This document shows, piece after piece, positions 1 through 7,720 of a stretch of 64,000 bases of DNA (position 1 is the first letter of the stretch; every line of letters begins with the position of its first letter). A model generated the notes under the pieces. It did not search any database, was not told the origin of the DNA, and saw only the letters and a list, made by a program, of their open reading frames with translations. Source of the stretch: Rhodospirillaceae bacterium SYSU D60007. GTDB lineage: Bacteria > Pseudomonadota > Alphaproteobacteria > Reyranellales > Reyranellaceae. The translations under genes were made by a program, and so were the position numbers. The stretch covers positions 62,001 to 126,000 of the forward strand of contig QOCQ01000010.1 in the NCBI GenBank assembly GCA_003574685.1, given 5' to 3'.

Positions 1-743
1 TAGGGCACGAGGTGGACGTAGGGAATGAACAGCCCGAACGAGTTGGCGGCGCAGGCCACGAACAGCAGCCAGAAGGGCAGGGTGCGCGCGGCCTCGGCGA
101 GGGTTTCGCCGCTGCCGTTGGCTGCCGTCGGACTGACGTTCGCGGTATCGCCGTCAGGGTGTTGCCCATAAGCTTCCGGCGAACGCAGCACCGCGAAGGC
201 GGCGAAGGCTGCGGTGGCCAGCGCCAGCAGACACAGCCCGAGATAGGCGGTGCGCCATCCGAGTGCATCGATCAGCGCTTGCGCCAGCGGTGGCGCGGCG
301 ATGGTGCCCACGCCGATGCCGGCGACCGCAATCCCCGTGGCAAGCCCGCGGCCGCGCACGAACCAGCGCTGTAGCGCCGCCACGGCCGGCACGTAGGCGA
401 ATCCGATGCCCACCCCGACGCCGAGCCCATAGCCGACATAGACCTGCCACAGCGCGCTTGCCTGGCTGGCGGCCAGCGCGCCCAGCGCCACCAGCGTCAT
501 ACCGCCGGTCACCACCCAGCGCGGGCCGATGCGGTCGGCCAGCGTGCCGCTCAGCAGGCCGAGAGAGAAGTAGAGGCCGCCCGCGATCGCGAAGACCAGC
601 GAGATGTCGCCGCGGCGCGCATCGAACTCCGCCTGCAGCGGCAGAAAGAAGGCCGAGAAGCTGTAGGCGATACCGAATCCGACCGCCAGCACGGCAAAGG
701 CGCCCGCGACAACCCGCCAGCCCAGAAACCTGTCGCTAGACAA
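1..743 (-). CDS. MFS transporter, 3' end beyond the window
   Basis: Reading the complement from 743 to 1 gives an open frame of 247 codons that runs off the window edge. It is rich in hydrophobic helices and carries major facilitator landmarks: an early helix around AVGFGIAYSFSAFFLPL, the loop 2-3 signature GTLADRIGPR, and a helix-5 stretch of glycines (GIAVAGIGVGTIAAPP). The family exports or imports small solutes by alternating access; the DARRGDIS and GTLADRIGPRW pattern is common in oxalate/formate antiporter-like and monocarboxylate-like MFS proteins, but the substrate cannot be assigned. No ATG lies near the N-terminus; the best start is TTG at 743, only 16 bp from a REPIN-like element, so the native promoter or start may have been displaced. 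The C-terminal half is outside the window. Confidence 0.85.
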   Translation of the reverse strand, partial: MSSDRFLGWRVVAGAFAVLAVGFGIAYSFSAFFLPLQAEFDARRGDISLVFAIAGGLYFSLGLLSGTLADRIGPRWVVTGGMTLVALGALAASQASALWQVYVGYGLGVGVGIGFAYVPAVAALQRWFVRGRGLATGIAVAGIGVGTIAAPPLAQALIDALGWRTAYLGLCLLALATAAFAAFAVLRSPEAYGQHPDGDTANVSPTAANGSGETLAEAARTLPFWLLFVACAANSFGLFIPYVHLVP

Positions 744-758
744 AGCCGCGAACTCTAC

Positions 759-893
759 GCCGGGAGCGCGCCACTCCAGTGGCGCATTGCCCGGAGCGAC
801 AGCGCAGGGCAGACGGCGGTCCAGCTTTGCGGTGACAGGACTTGGCTTCGCTGGCGCTTCGCCAATGCGCCACTGGAGTGGCGCGCTCCCGGC
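759..893. repeat. REPIN-like element, family 1, copy A
   Basis: Positions 759-789 and 863-893 are perfect 31-bp inverted repeats of each other. Each arm contains a near-palindrome with core GCGCCACTCCAGTGGCGC or its complement, next to a GGGAGC/GCTCCC tail. The arms are separated by 73 bp. The same core and inverted-pair layout recurs at 17078-17167, so this is a dispersed family rather than a local terminator. It fills almost all of the space between the MFS start and the PPK2 stop. Confidence 0.85.
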
Positions 894-915
894 GAGGCAT
901 TCCGGTTTGCGGACA

Positions 916-1731
916 CTAGTCGGTGGTCCGGGTGGGTCCTGCACCGGGTTGCCAGCCGAACATTTGCTGGGCGGCGCGGATGACCTCAGGGTCAAGCTCG
1001 GAGGGGGCGAGATTGGCGCCGGTGGAAAGAACCTTGGCAACAAGCTCGATGCCTTCGATGCGGGCGCGCCGCTTGCTGTCGGTGGCGATCACTGTCCATG
1101 GCGCGGCGTCGGTATCCGTGCGCTCAAGCATGTCGTCATAGGCCTCGATGTAGGCGTCCCGCTTGGCGATATTGCGGAAATCGTCCAGCGTCACCTTGAA
1201 ACGCTTCTCGGGTGCTTCCATGCGCTCGATAATGCGCTTGCGCTGTTCCTTCGCGCTGACATGCAGCAGCAGCTTGACCAGCCGTATGCCGTCATCCGTC
1301 AGCACGCGCTCGAACTCGTTGATCTCGCCGTAAGCCCGGCGCCAGGCATCCCTGGCTGCATAGCCTTCGACCCGCTCGACGAGAACGCGCCCGTACCATG
1401 TGCGATCGAAGATGGCGACTTCGCCCGGGGGCGGCAGCTTCTGCCAGAAACGGTAGAGATAGTGCCGTCCTTGTTCTTCCGGCGTCGGCGCCGCGATCTG
1501 CCAGACTGCCAGCGGGCGCGGATCCATCTTCTCCGTCAGGCGCTTGATGAGGCCACCCTTGCCGGCAGCATCCCAACCCTCGATGGCGATGATCGCCCGC
1601 CCGCCGGTGCGGGCCAGCCACTGCTGGATGTGCAGCATGCGGAACTGGGCGCGGCTCAGACGCTCCTCGTAGGCCTCCTCGGTGAGCCCGTCGGCAAGGT
1701 CCATCTTGTCCAGCTTCTTCCACTTGCCCAT
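916..1731 (-). CDS. ppk2: Polyphosphate kinase 2 family protein
   Basis: The product transfers phosphate between inorganic polyphosphate and nucleotides (PPK2 superfamily; class I enzymes act on NDP, classes II/III on NMP). The 271-residue protein has the single-domain PPK2 layout: Walker A GWDAAGKGG at residues 52-60, the Walker B-like block FDRTWYGR near 108-115, and the lid region with basic residues after MEAPEKRFK. The ATG at 1731 is chosen because an ideal AAGGAGG (complement of 1741-1747) lies 9 bp upstream; longer open frames across mlaE have no such support. It is divergent from the Mla operon. Which class (I, II or III) it belongs to needs alignment. Soluble cytoplasmic enzyme, likely part of energy or stress phosphate storage. 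Confidence 0.93.
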   Translation of the reverse strand: MGKWKKLDKMDLADGLTEEAYEERLSRAQFRMLHIQQWLARTGGRAIIAIEGWDAAGKGGLIKRLTEKMDPRPLAVWQIAAPTPEEQGRHYLYRFWQKLPPPGEVAIFDRTWYGRVLVERVEGYAARDAWRRAYGEINEFERVLTDDGIRLVKLLLHVSAKEQRKRIIERMEAPEKRFKVTLDDFRNIAKRDAYIEAYDDMLERTDTDAAPWTVIATDSKRRARIEGIELVAKVLSTGANLAPSELDPEVIRAAQQMFGWQPGAGPTRTTD

Positions 1732-1813
1732 CGGCCTGAACCTCCTTGCGCCAGTCTGCGCAGGCACGCCGGCACGATGCAATGGCCAATCGCCCATGTC
1801 ACGTTGCGCCGCG

Positions 1814-1842
1814 TTGACATGAACAATGCGCTCACTTCCAAT
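1814..1842 (+). promoter_or_regulatory. Putative sigma-70 promoter of the mla operon
   Basis: TTGACA (1814-1819) is followed after 17 bp by TCCAAT (1837-1842). If used, transcription begins near 1849, which makes the upstream ATG at 1826 part of the promoter and favours a start at 1850 or later for mlaE. Confidence 0.4.
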
Positions 1843-1849
1843 CGGACCG

Positions 1850-2983
1850 ATGAAGGACGATGGCTCACCCGCCCACGCAGCATGGTTGCGCCCGGTCGAT
1901 CGCCACGGCCGGATGATCCTGGAAGCGGGCGGCACCTGGACGGTATTTGCGGTGAGCAGCCTTCGCGCGATGGCAAGCCGTGCCGGGGGACGCAAACAGG
2001 CAGCAGCCATTGATCTGGGCGCCATCGACCGGCTGGATACCGCCGGTGCGCTGGAGCTCGTGCGCCTGCGGCAACGCTTTCCACAGGCGGCCCTGGAGAA
2101 CGGCAAGGCGGAGCATCTGGCGCTGATCGAGCTTGTGGCCAGCGGCGCAGCCGCGGACGTACCGCAGCCGCAGAGGATGGGCTGGGTGATGCAGTCGCTC
2201 CACGAGCTGGGCGAACTGGTCATGGAGTTTTTCGAGCAGACGGCCCGCCTGCTGGCTTTCTTCGGCGAGGTGCTGGTGGTCATGGCCGGCGCGGTTCGCC
2301 GGCCGCGGCGCTTCCGCGCACCGTCGATCGTGACGCAGATGCGCGAGGTGTGGATTCTCGCCATGCCGATCGTGGGCGTGCTGACGTTCCTGATCGGCGT
2401 GGTGATCGCCTACCAGGGCGTGCTGCAGCTCAGGACATTCGGGGCCGAAACCTTCGCCGTCGAAGCGGTCGGCGTCTCGATCCTGCGCGAGCTGGGCGTG
2501 CTGCTGACGGCGATCATCGTGGCCGGCCGCTCGGGAAGCGCCTTCACCGCCCAGCTCGGCACCATGCAGGTGAATCTTGAGCTCGATGCCATGCGCACGA
2601 TGGCGCTCAATCCGATCGAGTGGCTGGTCGTACCGCGCATTGTGGCGCTGGTGCTGTCGATGCCTCTGCTGGTGTTCTTCGGCGATATCGTGGGGCTGCT
2701 CGGCGGGGCATTCGCCTGCATGATCTATCTGGATTTCACCCTGGCCCAGTTCTTCAACCGCCTGCGCGATACGATCGACATCTGGCACTTCTGGACCGGC
2801 ATGATAAAGGCGCCGGTGTTTGCCTTCGTCATTGCCGCCATCGGCTGCTATGAAGGCCTGCAGGTCCGCGGATCGGCCGAGAGCGTGGGCCAGCAGACGA
2901 CGAGGTCGGTGGTCGAGTCGATCTTCTTCGTCGTTGCGCTCGATGCGCTTTTTTCCGTCATCTTCCTGCTGGCAGGGGTCTGA
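1850..2983 (+). CDS. mlaE: MlaE-type ABC permease with fused STAS domain
   Basis: This is the membrane subunit of an MCE (Mla-type) phospholipid transporter moving lipids between the inner and outer membranes. The N-terminal 110 residues look like a STAS domain (AIDLGAIDRLDTAGALELV), equivalent to the separate MlaB subunit of enterobacteria; the C-terminal ~230 residues are the MlaE permease, with several hydrophobic helices and the conserved stretch ELGVLLTAIIVAGRSGSAF. The start is uncertain: ATG 1826 and ATG 1850 are in frame and neither has a clear ribosome site; 1850 is preferred because 1826 falls inside a good promoter match. The next gene begins 1 bp after the stop, so the two are co-translated. 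Confidence 0.92.
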   Translation: MKDDGSPAHAAWLRPVDRHGRMILEAGGTWTVFAVSSLRAMASRAGGRKQAAAIDLGAIDRLDTAGALELVRLRQRFPQAALENGKAEHLALIELVASGAAADVPQPQRMGWVMQSLHELGELVMEFFEQTARLLAFFGEVLVVMAGAVRRPRRFRAPSIVTQMREVWILAMPIVGVLTFLIGVVIAYQGVLQLRTFGAETFAVEAVGVSILRELGVLLTAIIVAGRSGSAFTAQLGTMQVNLELDAMRTMALNPIEWLVVPRIVALVLSMPLLVFFGDIVGLLGGAFACMIYLDFTLAQFFNRLRDTIDIWHFWTGMIKAPVFAFVIAAIGCYEGLQVRGSAESVGQQTTRSVVESIFFVVALDALFSVIFLLAGV

Positions 2984-2984
2984 C

Positions 2985-3818
2985 ATGAACGATGCGCCTG
3001 CCTTGCCACGGCTTGCCGAGGGAGGCCAGATCAGCGACCAGTCGCATGGCCGGGAACGCGTCATCTCCATCCGGGGACTGCGCAACCAGTTCGGCACGAA
3101 CGTGCTGCACGACAATCTTGATTTCGACATCTTCCGCGGCGAGATCGTCGGCCTCGTGGGCGGCTCCGGCTCGGGAAAATCGGTGTTGCTGCGCACCATC
3201 ATCGGCCTCAATCCGTCGCGCGCGGGACGCATCGAGGTGCTTGGCCAGGATGCGGCCCGTCTCTCGCCGGAGGAGCGCGAGCGCCTGCAGACACGCTGGG
3301 GCGTGCTGTTCCAGGATGGCGCGCTTTTCTCTTCGCTGACGGTGTCGGAAAATATCGGCCTGCCCTTGCGCGAACATGCGCGCCTGCCGGACGCGGCCGT
3401 GGACGACATCGCGGCCCTGAAGGTGGCGCTTGTGGGCCTGCCACTGGGCGCGTGCGTCAAGAAGCCGTCGGAGCTTTCCGGCGGCATGAGGAAGCGCGCC
3501 GGCCTCGCCCGCGCGCTGGCGCTCGATCCGGAACTGCTGTTTCTCGACGAGCCGACCGCCGGGCTGGACCCCATCGGCGCGGCCAATTTCGACGAGCTGC
3601 TGCGCAGCCTTCAGCGCAGCCTCGGCCTGACCGTGCTGATGGTGACGCATGACCTCGACAGCCTGAATGCCATCTGCGATCGCATCGCGGTGCTGCTCGA
3701 CAAGCGCATCGTGGCCGGTACGATGGAGGAGCTGCTGGTCTATGATCATCCGTGGATACGCGAGTATTTCCACGGACCGCGTGGTCGGGCGGCGGGACTG
3801 GGCAAGGGGGAAGGTTAA
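2985..3818 (+). CDS. mlaF: MlaF-type ABC transporter ATPase
   Basis: ATPase subunit energising the MlaE permease for lipid transport. In the 277-residue protein, Walker A GGSGSGKS lies at residues 59-66, the ABC signature LSGGM at 164-168, Walker B ELLFLDEP at 183-190, and the H-loop in VTHDLDSL. The start ATG at 2985 follows the mlaE stop by one base. An extension of about 25 residues precedes the core domain. The order permease-ATPase-MCE protein-lipoprotein is the standard arrangement, and no mlaC-like periplasmic carrier gene is present in this cluster. Confidence 0.94.
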   Translation: MNDAPALPRLAEGGQISDQSHGRERVISIRGLRNQFGTNVLHDNLDFDIFRGEIVGLVGGSGSGKSVLLRTIIGLNPSRAGRIEVLGQDAARLSPEERERLQTRWGVLFQDGALFSSLTVSENIGLPLREHARLPDAAVDDIAALKVALVGLPLGACVKKPSELSGGMRKRAGLARALALDPELLFLDEPTAGLDPIGAANFDELLRSLQRSLGLTVLMVTHDLDSLNAICDRIAVLLDKRIVAGTMEELLVYDHPWIREYFHGPRGRAAGLGKGEG

Positions 3819-3827
3819 GGAGCACGC

Positions 3828-4868
3828 ATGGAAAACCGCTCTCCCTATGTGCTTGTCGGGGCCGCTGTCCTGATCTTCGTGCTGGCCATCACTGGCTTCG
3901 TGATCTGGAAGCTGCGCACTGGCGGCAACCAGCAGCTAGCCTATTACGAGATCCTGTTCTCGGGCGAAGTCCAGGGGCTGACTTCCGATTCGGCGGTCTT
4001 CTATCGCGGCATCCGGGTGGGCCGCGTCCATTCGATCTCGCTGAAGATGCTGTCGGAAGCGCCGCGCTGGGGCGGCACGCCGCGGCCGGTGGAACGGATC
4101 TCGGTCGTGATCGCGGTCGATCCTGCCATCGATATCCGCGAGCGTGCGACGGCAGTTCTGGAGCGGCCGCTGGTGACCGGCGTCGGGTTCATCCAGATCG
4201 TGGCGCCGCCGGACGAAACGGGGCAGGCGAAACCCAAGAAGGGGCTTGGCCAGCTTCCCTATCCCGAAATCGAGGCCGGCACGTCGTTCTTCCAGTCGAC
4301 GACGATGAGCGCCCAGGAACTGGTCGCCAAGGCCGGGATCATTGCTGATCGGATCACCGAGGCGCTCAATCCGGAAACGATCAAGGGCTTCAGCCAGGTT
4401 GTGGCGAATCTGGCAGAAATCTCGGGCATGCTGGCGAAAACGGAGCCGGCCTTCACGAAGACAATGAACGAGCTTCCGGACGCGGTCGCCGAACTGCGTC
4501 AGGCCATGGCCAAGATCACGGCGGTGGGCGCGCGCGCCGAGTTGCTGCTGGCCGAGCTGGGGCCGCAGGACGCGGCCACACGCAAGGCACTGGAAGGGCG
4601 TGCGCCCAGCGAGCTGAAGGAGGCCATTGGCGAGCTGCGCGGGGCGCTGGCCAACCTCAACGCGGCCGCCGGCGGCCTCAACAAGGCCGTGGCGGAAAAC
4701 CGCGGGGCCGTGCGGCAGTTCTCGGAGGGCGGCCTGACCGAGCTCAGCATCGCCATTCGCGAGTTGCGGGCGCTGGTCGCCAGTCTGAACGCGATCTCCG
4801 CGCGGCTCGATCGCGACCCGGCAGGCTACCTGTTCGGCGGCAGCAGGCAGGGATACCAGCCGAAATGA
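3828..4868 (+). CDS. mlaD: MCE family protein (MlaD)
   Basis: Membrane-anchored substrate-binding subunit of the Mla transporter. A single N-terminal transmembrane segment (VLVGAAVLIFVLAITGFVIW) is followed by the MCE domain, recognisable by YYEILFSGEVQGLTSDSAVFYRGIRVGRV, and then a long C-terminal region rich in Ala, Glu and Leu (roughly residues 150-330) predicted to be helical or coiled-coil, as in MCE proteins that build a periplasmic channel. The length, 346 residues, is longer than E. coli MlaD (183) because of that tail. A TAAGGAG ribosome site precedes the ATG. The stop codon overlaps the next start (ATGA). Confidence 0.94.
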   Translation: MENRSPYVLVGAAVLIFVLAITGFVIWKLRTGGNQQLAYYEILFSGEVQGLTSDSAVFYRGIRVGRVHSISLKMLSEAPRWGGTPRPVERISVVIAVDPAIDIRERATAVLERPLVTGVGFIQIVAPPDETGQAKPKKGLGQLPYPEIEAGTSFFQSTTMSAQELVAKAGIIADRITEALNPETIKGFSQVVANLAEISGMLAKTEPAFTKTMNELPDAVAELRQAMAKITAVGARAELLLAELGPQDAATRKALEGRAPSELKEAIGELRGALANLNAAAGGLNKAVAENRGAVRQFSEGGLTELSIAIRELRALVASLNAISARLDRDPAGYLFGGSRQGYQPK

Positions 4869-5569
4869 CCCTGCCGGGCCGGGCGCTTGGCGCCATCGTC
4901 ATGGTGGCCGCCGGCACGATGCTGGCGGCCTGCGCCGTGCTGTCGGCGGGAGAGGATCCGCCGCAGCTCTATACGCTGACGCCCAAGAGCACCTTCGACC
5001 AGTCGCTGCCGCGGGTGTCCTGGCAGATCGTGGTCGAGGCGCCGTCCGCCGCGGCCTATCTCAATACTTCGCGCATTGCGCTGGCCATGACGCCGACCTC
5101 GGCCGACTATTACGCCAATGCCGCATGGACGGACCGGGCGCCGCTCATGATCCAGACCCTGCTGGTCGAGTCGCTGGAGAACTCGCGCCGGATCGTCGGC
5201 GTCGGGCGCGATCCGTTGTCGGTGCGGCCCACCTACGTGCTGCAAAGCGAGCTGCGCGAATTCCAGGCCGAGTACTTCCAAGGCAAGCCGCCGCTGGCGC
5301 ATGTCCGCATCGTTGCGCGCATCGTGCGGCAGTCGGACCGCCAGATCATCGCCAGCCGCGGTTTCGAGCGTTGCGTGCGGGCTGCGGAGGACAGCGTACA
5401 GGCCGTGGTGCAGGCCTTTGATGCGGCGCTCGACGGTGTGCTCAAGGGCGCCGTATCGTGGACGCTGCGCACGCCGCCGGCGAACGCCGCGATCGAAGGC
5501 GTGTCCTTGCCGCGTGCAAGGGCGCTTCCCGGCGACGACACTGCCGGCTGTCCGGGATCGGGAAGCTGA
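4865..5569 (+). CDS. ABC-type transport auxiliary lipoprotein (PqiC-like)
   Basis: The 234-residue product has a lipoprotein signal: a short N-terminus, a hydrophobic stretch and a lipobox ending in LAAC near residue 22. The mature part matches the auxiliary lipoprotein family that accompanies MCE transporters (PqiC / DUF330 type), with LYTLTPKSTF at the start and a body typical of these proteins (TDRAPLMIQTLLVESLENS, VLQSELREFQAEYF). It probably anchors to the outer membrane and connects the MlaD tube to it. The ATG overlaps the mlaD stop by 4 bp, so expression is coupled. In E. coli Mla the equivalent position is taken by MlaC/MlaA; this lipoprotein is the alphaproteobacterial substitute. 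Confidence 0.88.
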   Translation: MTLPGRALGAIVMVAAGTMLAACAVLSAGEDPPQLYTLTPKSTFDQSLPRVSWQIVVEAPSAAAYLNTSRIALAMTPTSADYYANAAWTDRAPLMIQTLLVESLENSRRIVGVGRDPLSVRPTYVLQSELREFQAEYFQGKPPLAHVRIVARIVRQSDRQIIASRGFERCVRAAEDSVQAVVQAFDAALDGVLKGAVSWTLRTPPANAAIEGVSLPRARALPGDDTAGCPGSGS

Positions 5570-5585
5570 GCAGGAAGGCACCGCG

Positions 5586-6143
5586 ATGGGGCGCAGCGAG
5601 AAGGAAAAGATGCTGGCCGGCGAGCTGTACAGGCCGGCAGATCCCGACCTGCAGCGCGACCTTGCGGCGAATGCCGCATGGATGGCGCAGTACAATGCCG
5701 CGATCGGCCGGCCGGATGCCGAGCTGCATGCGATGCTCCGCAACCGGCTGGGACATGTCGGCGAAGGCGTGGTCGTGCGGCAGCCTTTCTTTTGCGACTA
5801 TGGTTTCAATATCCGGCTGGGCGCGGGGGTGTTTCTTAACTTCAACTGTGTGATCCTCGATGTCGTGGAGGTGACCATCGGCGAGGGAGCGCAGATCGGG
5901 CCCGGTGTTCACATCTATGCCGCCGATCATCCACGCGATCCCGAACTGCGCCGCGCGGGGTTTGAGCTGGGCAAGCCGGTCAGGATCGGCCGCAACGCAT
6001 GGATCGGTGGCGGGGCGATCATCCTGCCCGGCGTCACAATCGGCGATGACGCGGTCGTGGGGGCAGGTGCCGTCGTCAGCCGGGATGTGGCGCCGGGCAT
6101 CACTGTCGTGGGCAATCCCGCGCGGGCAATTGCAAGATCGTAG
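5586..6143 (+). CDS. Sugar O-acetyltransferase (maltose/galactoside acetyltransferase type)
   Basis: Acetyl-CoA-dependent O-acetyltransferase of the LacA/Maa/NodL group, 185 residues. The N-terminal motif EKEKMLAGELYRPADPDL is the family Mac domain, followed by a left-handed parallel beta-helix of hexapeptide repeats (for example IGEGAQIGPGVHIYAADH, with the catalytic His in the AADH segment, and VTIGDDAVVGAGAVVSRDV). The start ATG at 5586 has AAGG upstream. It lies 16 bp after the lipoprotein gene and 11 bp before the dehydrogenase, so it is probably in the same transcript. The physiological acceptor is unknown; many homologues are detoxifying acetyltransferases with broad specificity. Confidence 0.92.
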   Translation: MGRSEKEKMLAGELYRPADPDLQRDLAANAAWMAQYNAAIGRPDAELHAMLRNRLGHVGEGVVVRQPFFCDYGFNIRLGAGVFLNFNCVILDVVEVTIGEGAQIGPGVHIYAADHPRDPELRRAGFELGKPVRIGRNAWIGGGAIILPGVTIGDDAVVGAGAVVSRDVAPGITVVGNPARAIARS

Positions 6144-6154
6144 AGGAGCAGCGC

Positions 6155-7669
6155 ATGAGCCTTGATGTTTCGCGGCCGGATCTGGTCGTGGGCGTGGTCG
6201 GAACCGGGGCCATGGGGCGCGGCATCGCACAGGTGACGGCCCAGGGCGGCATGCGCACGATCATGTACGATGCCGTGCCCGAAGGTGCCGCCGCAGCCCG
6301 GAACGCGATTGTGGCGACGCTGAAGGGTCTGGTCGGCAAGGGGCGCCTGACGGCGGAAGCCTGCGAGGCCGCCACGCAGAACCTGGTGGTGAGCGACGAT
6401 CTTGCGGCGCTGTCCGGCTGCCATGTCGTGATCGAGGCCGTTTTCGAAGATCTCTCGGTCAAGCAGAAGCTGTTTGCGGAGCTGGAGCGTGTGGTCGGCG
6501 AGACGACCATCATTGCCTCCAACACCTCGTCGATCCGGATCGCCTCAATCGCGCGTACGCTGAAACGGCGCGACCGTGTCTGCGGCATGCACTATTTCAA
6601 TCCCGTGCCGCTGATGAAGCTGGTGGAGGTAATCCGCGCGGCCGAAACGGCGCCATGGGTCGTCGAGGCGATGGTTGCGCTGGGCAAGCGCCAGACCCGC
6701 GTGCCGGTGGTGGTCGGCGATACGCCGGGCTTTCTGGTCAACCTGGGCGGCACGGCCATCGGCACTGAAGGATTGCGCATCTACACGGAAGGCCGCGCGA
6801 CACCCTCGCAAATCGACGCTGTCATGCGCGATGCCGGTGGTTTCCGCATGGGCCCCTTTGAGCTGATGGACCTCACGGGCATCGACGTGAACTTTCCCGC
6901 CCGCCGCATCATCTACGAGGGCTTCTTCCATGACCGGCGGATGACACCGAGCCCGTATCACGAGAGCCTGTTTCATGCCGGCAAGTTCGGCCGCAAGAGC
7001 GGCGGCGGCTGGTACGCCTACGACGAGCAGGGGAATAAGGCCGATCCCGGCGCGGATCACAGCAGCACAGCAGAGCCGGCCGCGACAGTCGTGGCGGCCG
7101 GGGAGGTCAGCGACAAGGTGGCGGCGCTGTTCATGGCGGCGGGCGCCAAGGTTGTCGCGCACGACGATGGCCACAGCCCGATCGTCGTCACGCCGCTGGG
7201 CGACGATTGCACCACGGCCTGCGTGGCGGCGGGACTCGACTTCCGGCGGACGGTGGCGATCGATCCCACGGGCGCCATCGAGAGGCGCGCCACGCTGATG
7301 ATGGCGCCCGGCGGCGATACGGCGGCGCGCGATACCGTGTCGGCTGCGCTCGTCAAGGCCGGAACGAAGGTGACGGCGATCAAGGACAGCCCCGGCTTCG
7401 TGCTGCAGCGCATGCGCGCCATGATCGCCAATCTGGGATGCGAGATGGCGCAGATCGGCATCGCCTCGCCGGCGGACGTCGACACGGCCATGACGCTGGG
7501 CCTGAACTATCCGCAAGGTCCGCTGGCGATGGCCGACGCCATGGGCGTGAAGGAGACGCACGCCATTCTTGAGCGCCTGCAGGCGATCACCGGCGACGAC
7601 AGATATCGGCCCAGCCAGTGGCTGCGCCGCCGTGCGATGCTGGGGCTGAGCGCAACCACACCGGAGTAA
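6155..7669 (+). CDS. 3-hydroxyacyl-CoA dehydrogenase (PaaH-like, duplicated C-terminal domain)
   Basis: NAD-dependent oxidation of (S)-3-hydroxyacyl-CoA to 3-ketoacyl-CoA. The Rossmann motif GTGAMGRGIA is at residues 16-25, the catalytic His lies in GMHYFNPVPLMKLVE, and SNTSSIRI is the substrate loop. After the first C-terminal domain (LVNLGGTAIGTEGLRI...), a second C-terminal dehydrogenase domain appears at about residues 410-500 (KDSPGFVLQRMRAMIANLG), so the 504-residue protein has the length and layout of PaaH/PaaC of phenylacetate degradation. No other paa gene is nearby, so the pathway is not fixed; 3-hydroxybutyryl-CoA is an alternative substrate. A GAGGAG ribosome site precedes the ATG. 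Confidence 0.93.
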   Translation: MSLDVSRPDLVVGVVGTGAMGRGIAQVTAQGGMRTIMYDAVPEGAAAARNAIVATLKGLVGKGRLTAEACEAATQNLVVSDDLAALSGCHVVIEAVFEDLSVKQKLFAELERVVGETTIIASNTSSIRIASIARTLKRRDRVCGMHYFNPVPLMKLVEVIRAAETAPWVVEAMVALGKRQTRVPVVVGDTPGFLVNLGGTAIGTEGLRIYTEGRATPSQIDAVMRDAGGFRMGPFELMDLTGIDVNFPARRIIYEGFFHDRRMTPSPYHESLFHAGKFGRKSGGGWYAYDEQGNKADPGADHSSTAEPAATVVAAGEVSDKVAALFMAAGAKVVAHDDGHSPIVVTPLGDDCTTACVAAGLDFRRTVAIDPTGAIERRATLMMAPGGDTAARDTVSAALVKAGTKVTAIKDSPGFVLQRMRAMIANLGCEMAQIGIASPADVDTAMTLGLNYPQGPLAMADAMGVKETHAILERLQAITGDDRYRPSQWLRRRAMLGLSATTPE

Positions 7670-7720
7670 AGCCGCGCCAATCGTGCTACGCTGCTTTGCC
7701 GTCAGGCGCGGGGGAGCAGG

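Noticed and set aside
916-2364. 482-residue version of the PPK2 gene
   Set aside because: The extra 211 residues overlap mlaE on the other strand and are arginine-rich; a perfect ribosome site supports the start at 1731.
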